Source: JBAZCI01 sp041671025 (GTDB lineage Bacteria; Patescibacteriota; Patescibacteriia; UBA10025). From it: DNA of 7,220 bases. The position numbers and the translations under genes are program-made. The first letter of the stretch is position 1. Every line of letters starts with the position of its first letter. Below, one piece after another: positions 5,667-7,220 of this stretch. The notes under the pieces were generated by a model, which saw only the letters and a program-made list of their open reading frames with translations, did no database searches and had not been told where the DNA came from. The DNA is taken from the NCBI GenBank assembly GCA_041671025.1, contig JBAZCI010000041.1:1-7220 (forward strand). The letters are read 5' to 3'.

Positions 5667-6182
5667 ATGAAACAGGTTTTGTCCGTGCTCATTGTATGTG
5701 GTGCATTTTTATGCTCAGCCGGTAAGGCGCAAGATCTCCTCATGCCGATTTCCGCTGACAGCGTACAGATGGTTTCACGCGCGGTTGTGGATGCGAAACA
5801 CTGCGATGATCTTCTGGTGTGGAAAAAATACGATCCGAGTATCATTAGTGGTGTTGCGTACCCGTTGGGGTATCAGGCCGTGTTGGAACTTGATGACCTT
5901 CGGTACACAATTTACGTATCCAATGATACTGGTCGTCCGGACTCGACGAATAACGGACTCATTTCTTTCTGGTCGCGCCCTATTGGCACGAGATCAGCTC
6001 ATGATCTCATTACTTGGAGTGACAAAAGATTTGATGGTTCGGTAGACTTTATCCACAACGGCCGCACCTGGTATGATGCGGTAGAAGGGGGACCTATCCC
6101 GCCGCTCGACCTCATCAATGAATACCAGGAACGCCATAACGAAACGATCAGGAAGCTCGTCAGATTTTTCTATCGGGAATAA
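5667..6182 (+). CDS. Secreted protein of unknown function, 171 aa
   Basis: I do not recognise the family. The N-terminus is a clear Sec signal peptide: MKQ, a hydrophobic core (about residues 4-17), and a likely cleavage after GKA (residue 21). The Cys16 context (AFLC) is a poor lipobox, so a lipoprotein is less likely. The mature part (about 150 aa) has one Cys (46) and many aromatic residues. Its strand-rich middle (LRYTIYVSNDTGR, 78-90; WSRPIGTRSAHDLITWSDK, 102-120; FIHNGRTWYDAVEGG, 128-142) looks like a small beta domain, ending in a charged helix (150-170). TGGAGGG at 5657-5663 provides a strong SD 3-4 nt before ATG. It has its own promoter and terminator, so it is regulated alone. Localisation is inferred: exported, outside the membrane. 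Confidence 0.8.
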   Translation: MKQVLSVLIVCGAFLCSAGKAQDLLMPISADSVQMVSRAVVDAKHCDDLLVWKKYDPSIISGVAYPLGYQAVLELDDLRYTIYVSNDTGRPDSTNNGLISFWSRPIGTRSAHDLITWSDKRFDGSVDFIHNGRTWYDAVEGGPIPPLDLINEYQERHNETIRKLVRFFYRE

Positions 6183-6211
6183 GTTTCGCTTCCCAAAAGG
6201 CATGTATCTGA

Positions 6212-6243
6212 GGCGCACGTGTTATTACGATGCGTCTTTTTTT
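6212..6243 (+). terminator. Intrinsic terminator after the secreted-protein gene
   Basis: GGCGCA (6212-6217) pairs with TGCGTC (6231-6236), with one G-U pair. A further CG/CG pair sits across an A bulge, and seven T follow (6237-6243). It lies about 30 nt after the stop codon. Confidence 0.75.
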
Positions 6244-6251
6244 GTCCCAAA

Positions 6252-6280
6252 GAAAAAACCGGCGGAATAATTGCCGGTTT
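6252..6280 (-). terminator. Intrinsic terminator of the minus-strand 203-aa gene
   Basis: Read on the minus strand, AAACCGGC (6280-6273) pairs perfectly with GCCGGTTT (6263-6256) over a 9-nt loop. The run of T continues beyond the stem (TTT, C, then further T-poor sequence). It lies about 20 nt past the stop codon, back to back with the plus-strand terminator. Confidence 0.85.
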
Positions 6281-6300
6281 AAGAACAAGATGGATTGCGA

Positions 6301-6912
6301 TCAGTCTGCATAGATGACGTTGAGAGAGTCGCCGTTTTTGATAACGCGTACTGGTTTTGAGACCAGTTCTCTGCACTGCTCGACGTTGAGGAGAAAAACT
6401 TCTCCATCACGGGATCCGCCATCGCGTACGACGATGTACCCGCTCTCACCAAAGTCATACATGAGCGGATTGGCGAGGCCTACAATGCCTTGGAGTACTG
6501 TTTCACCGTCAGCTGCGTTTGGAAACATCTGAGTGTCAAGCGCCGGCTTTGGTAAGATGGGCTCAGATAAATCGAGAGGCGATTCGGTGAATCCGGCAAT
6601 TTTCGTCTGGTTGGTGGTCCGCAGCGCCTTCCCAACTTTTCGAGGGAGGGAAAATCGTACGATGTTTCCACCGTTCCATCTCATATTGATCCATATTTTT
6701 TCATTTCCCACCGTACCGATAACATAGCCGCTACGTGTTCCGTATTCGGGCGGATCGGGATTGGGAGAGAGACCCGGGTTTCCCGCAAACAGCGCATTTG
6801 CGATCCATTTGGCATCTGATTGAGTGAAATCACTCTGATAGAAGAGTAGCGTGAATCTGTCAACTTGGATCTGTAACCAAGGATCCTTGTGGGTGACTAT
6901 GAAATCCTGCAT
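6301..6912 (-). CDS. Hypothetical protein, 203 aa
   Basis: I do not recognise this protein. It has no signal peptide or membrane segment, so it is probably cytoplasmic. The composition suggests a mostly beta-strand fold: alternating strands around residues 12-25, 63-88 (SGYVIGTVGNEKIWINMRW and following), 155-177 and 186-202, with a proline-rich linker at 46-57 and another at 112-128. One Cys (180) is present. The gene has a full set of expression signals: promoter at 6956-6984, AGGAGG (6923-6918) 5 nt before the ATG, and the terminator at 6252-6280, so it is a real single-gene unit. It diverges from rplJ and shares that intergenic region, but nothing ties it to translation. Confidence 0.8.
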   Translation of the reverse strand: MQDFIVTHKDPWLQIQVDRFTLLFYQSDFTQSDAKWIANALFAGNPGLSPNPDPPEYGTRSGYVIGTVGNEKIWINMRWNGGNIVRFSLPRKVGKALRTTNQTKIAGFTESPLDLSEPILPKPALDTQMFPNAADGETVLQGIVGLANPLMYDFGESGYIVVRDGGSRDGEVFLLNVEQCRELVSKPVRVIKNGDSLNVIYAD

Positions 6913-6955
6913 TCGGGCCTCCTATGTGCCGTTTTTGTTGCTGCTCTTTTTTAAA

Positions 6956-6984
6956 ATCCTACTCGAGAGTGAACCCGGAGTCAA
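6956..6984 (-). promoter_or_regulatory. Promoter of the 203-aa gene
   Basis: On the minus strand TTGACT (6984-6979), a 17-bp spacer and TAGGAT (6961-6956, 4 of 6). The predicted start near 6949 leaves a 5' UTR of about 37 nt ending in AGGAGG. Its -35 lies 4 nt from the -35 of the divergent rplJ promoter. Confidence 0.6.
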
Positions 6985-6988
6985 GCAC

Positions 6989-7017
6989 TTGACAGGTTTT
7001 ATGCCCTCCTCTATATT
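6989..7017 (+). promoter_or_regulatory. Strong promoter of the rplJ leader
   Basis: A perfect TTGACA (6989-6994), a 17-bp spacer and TATATT (7012-7017, 5 of 6), the strongest promoter in the window, as expected for a ribosomal protein operon. The predicted start is near 7024, next to an imperfect palindrome, GTATACATATATAC (7021-7034). Confidence 0.8.
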
Positions 7018-7023
7018 GACGTA

Positions 7024-7173
7024 TACATATATACACTTCCGTAGACCGCAAGGTATCCCGAAGGTTCGCCCGAAGGATGTAAACTCGCACTATGCGGGGC
7101 CTGCGCAGGGAGAAGCTCGGTCGTACTGATACGGCGGAGATTCATGCCTGCGGAAGATAACCGCAGATTTTTT
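7024..7173 (+). ncRNA. L10 leader: ribosomal protein autoregulatory mRNA leader
   Basis: This structured 5' leader lies between a strong promoter and rplJ. It contains ACC-GCAA-GGT (7045-7054); an arm 7055-7078 capped by GG-TTCG-CC with two AA bulges; CGCA-CTA-TGCG (7086-7096); and a long helix 7112-7143 with a CTGA loop and two single mismatches. It ends in the terminator at 7148-7173. The AGACCG...CCGAAGG...GTAAAC pattern resembles my memory of L10 leaders. The known L10 leader binds the L10-L12 complex and often ends in a terminator, so that excess L10 reduces its own expression. The family name rests mainly on position before rplJ and on the terminator; the consensus was not computed. Confidence 0.6.
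7148..7173 (+). terminator. Attenuator terminator abutting the rplJ start
   Basis: CTGCGG (7148-7153) and CCGCAG (7161-7166) form a 6-bp GC-rich stem with a 7-nt loop, then A and six T (7168-7173). The T-tract touches the ATG at 7174, so this hairpin must be conditional if rplJ is to be expressed from the upstream promoter. Confidence 0.75.
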
Positions 7174-7220
7174 ATGCCAAAAACACGAAGTCAAAAAGAA
7201 GAAACATTAAAGACGCTTAC
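7174..7220 (+). CDS. rplJ: 50S ribosomal protein L10, N-terminal fragment (partial)
   Basis: The visible residues MPKTRSQKEETLKTL match the start of L10 proteins of the M-x-K-T-R-x-Q-K-E type. L10 anchors the L7/L12 dimers at the base of the ribosomal stalk and binds 23S rRNA in the GTPase-associated centre. The gene runs off the window after 15 codons, so nothing more can be seen. The identification is supported independently by the leader and attenuator upstream. ATG 7174 is chosen because it gives the canonical N-terminus, but no SD precedes it. An in-frame ATG at 7144 with GGAG (7136-7139) 4 nt before it would add ten residues (MPAEDNRRFF) encoded by the terminator hairpin. rplL would be expected next, outside the window. 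Confidence 0.75.
   Translation, partial: MPKTRSQKEETLKTL

Noticed and set aside
7041..7080. Resemblance of CCGCAAGG to a twister-sister ribozyme core
   Set aside because: Partner strands of the ribozyme are missing, and the context before rplJ explains the RNA better as an L10 leader.
1..7220. UGA recoding as in Gracilibacteria or Absconditabacteria
   Set aside because: TGA ends the PHA-type gene and the 203-aa gene at sensible positions, and Gly codons are ordinary.

Overview
The window looks like part of a bacterial chromosome of moderate GC content, read with the standard code (TGA is a stop, TGG encodes Trp). My best guess is a Candidate Phyla Radiation / Patescibacteria-type organism. 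The basis is inference: short intergenic gaps, an archaeal-like short UMP kinase, several internal genes without Shine-Dalgarno (SD) sites, and an L10 N-terminus (MPKTRSQKEE) of the type I associate with that group. No mobile element, CRISPR array, tRNA or rRNA was seen.

Layout. 1-550 is essentially non-coding. It holds a possible 18-codon gene tail at the left edge. It also holds a minus-strand leader-like unit: a TTGACA promoter, an AGGAGG-led 11-codon micro-ORF, a second 7-codon micro-ORF, and a 21-bp inverted repeat followed by a T-rich run. A consensus DnaA box lies inside an 8-bp inverted repeat, and the promoter of the next gene follows. 551-4331 is a tight plus-strand operon: pcm (protein repair methyltransferase), manC (GDP-mannose synthesis), mltG (peptidoglycan transglycosylase), an archaeal-like UMP kinase, and a 107-aa orphan joined by a TAATG overlap. 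Gaps are 6, 4, 4 and -1 nt. An alpha/beta hydrolase (4291-5031, minus) runs into the operon tail with a 41-bp convergent overlap.

5032-6300 holds two single-gene plus-strand units, each with its own -35/-10 promoter, strong SD and intrinsic terminator: a PHA-granule-type small protein and a secreted protein of unknown function. 6301-6912 (minus) is an orphan 203-aa protein with its own promoter, SD and terminator. It diverges from a strong plus-strand promoter that transcribes a roughly 120-150 nt structured leader. The leader ends in an intrinsic terminator directly abutting the start of rplJ (ribosomal protein L10), which is cut by the window end. This arrangement matches the known L10 leader autoregulatory element.

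How the genes work together: the operon mixes cell-envelope supply (ManC, MltG) with protein repair and pyrimidine nucleotide synthesis, so it reads as a housekeeping cluster rather than a single pathway. The most interesting material is regulatory: the rplJ attenuator with two candidate starts, and the minus-strand micro-ORF leader at the left end.
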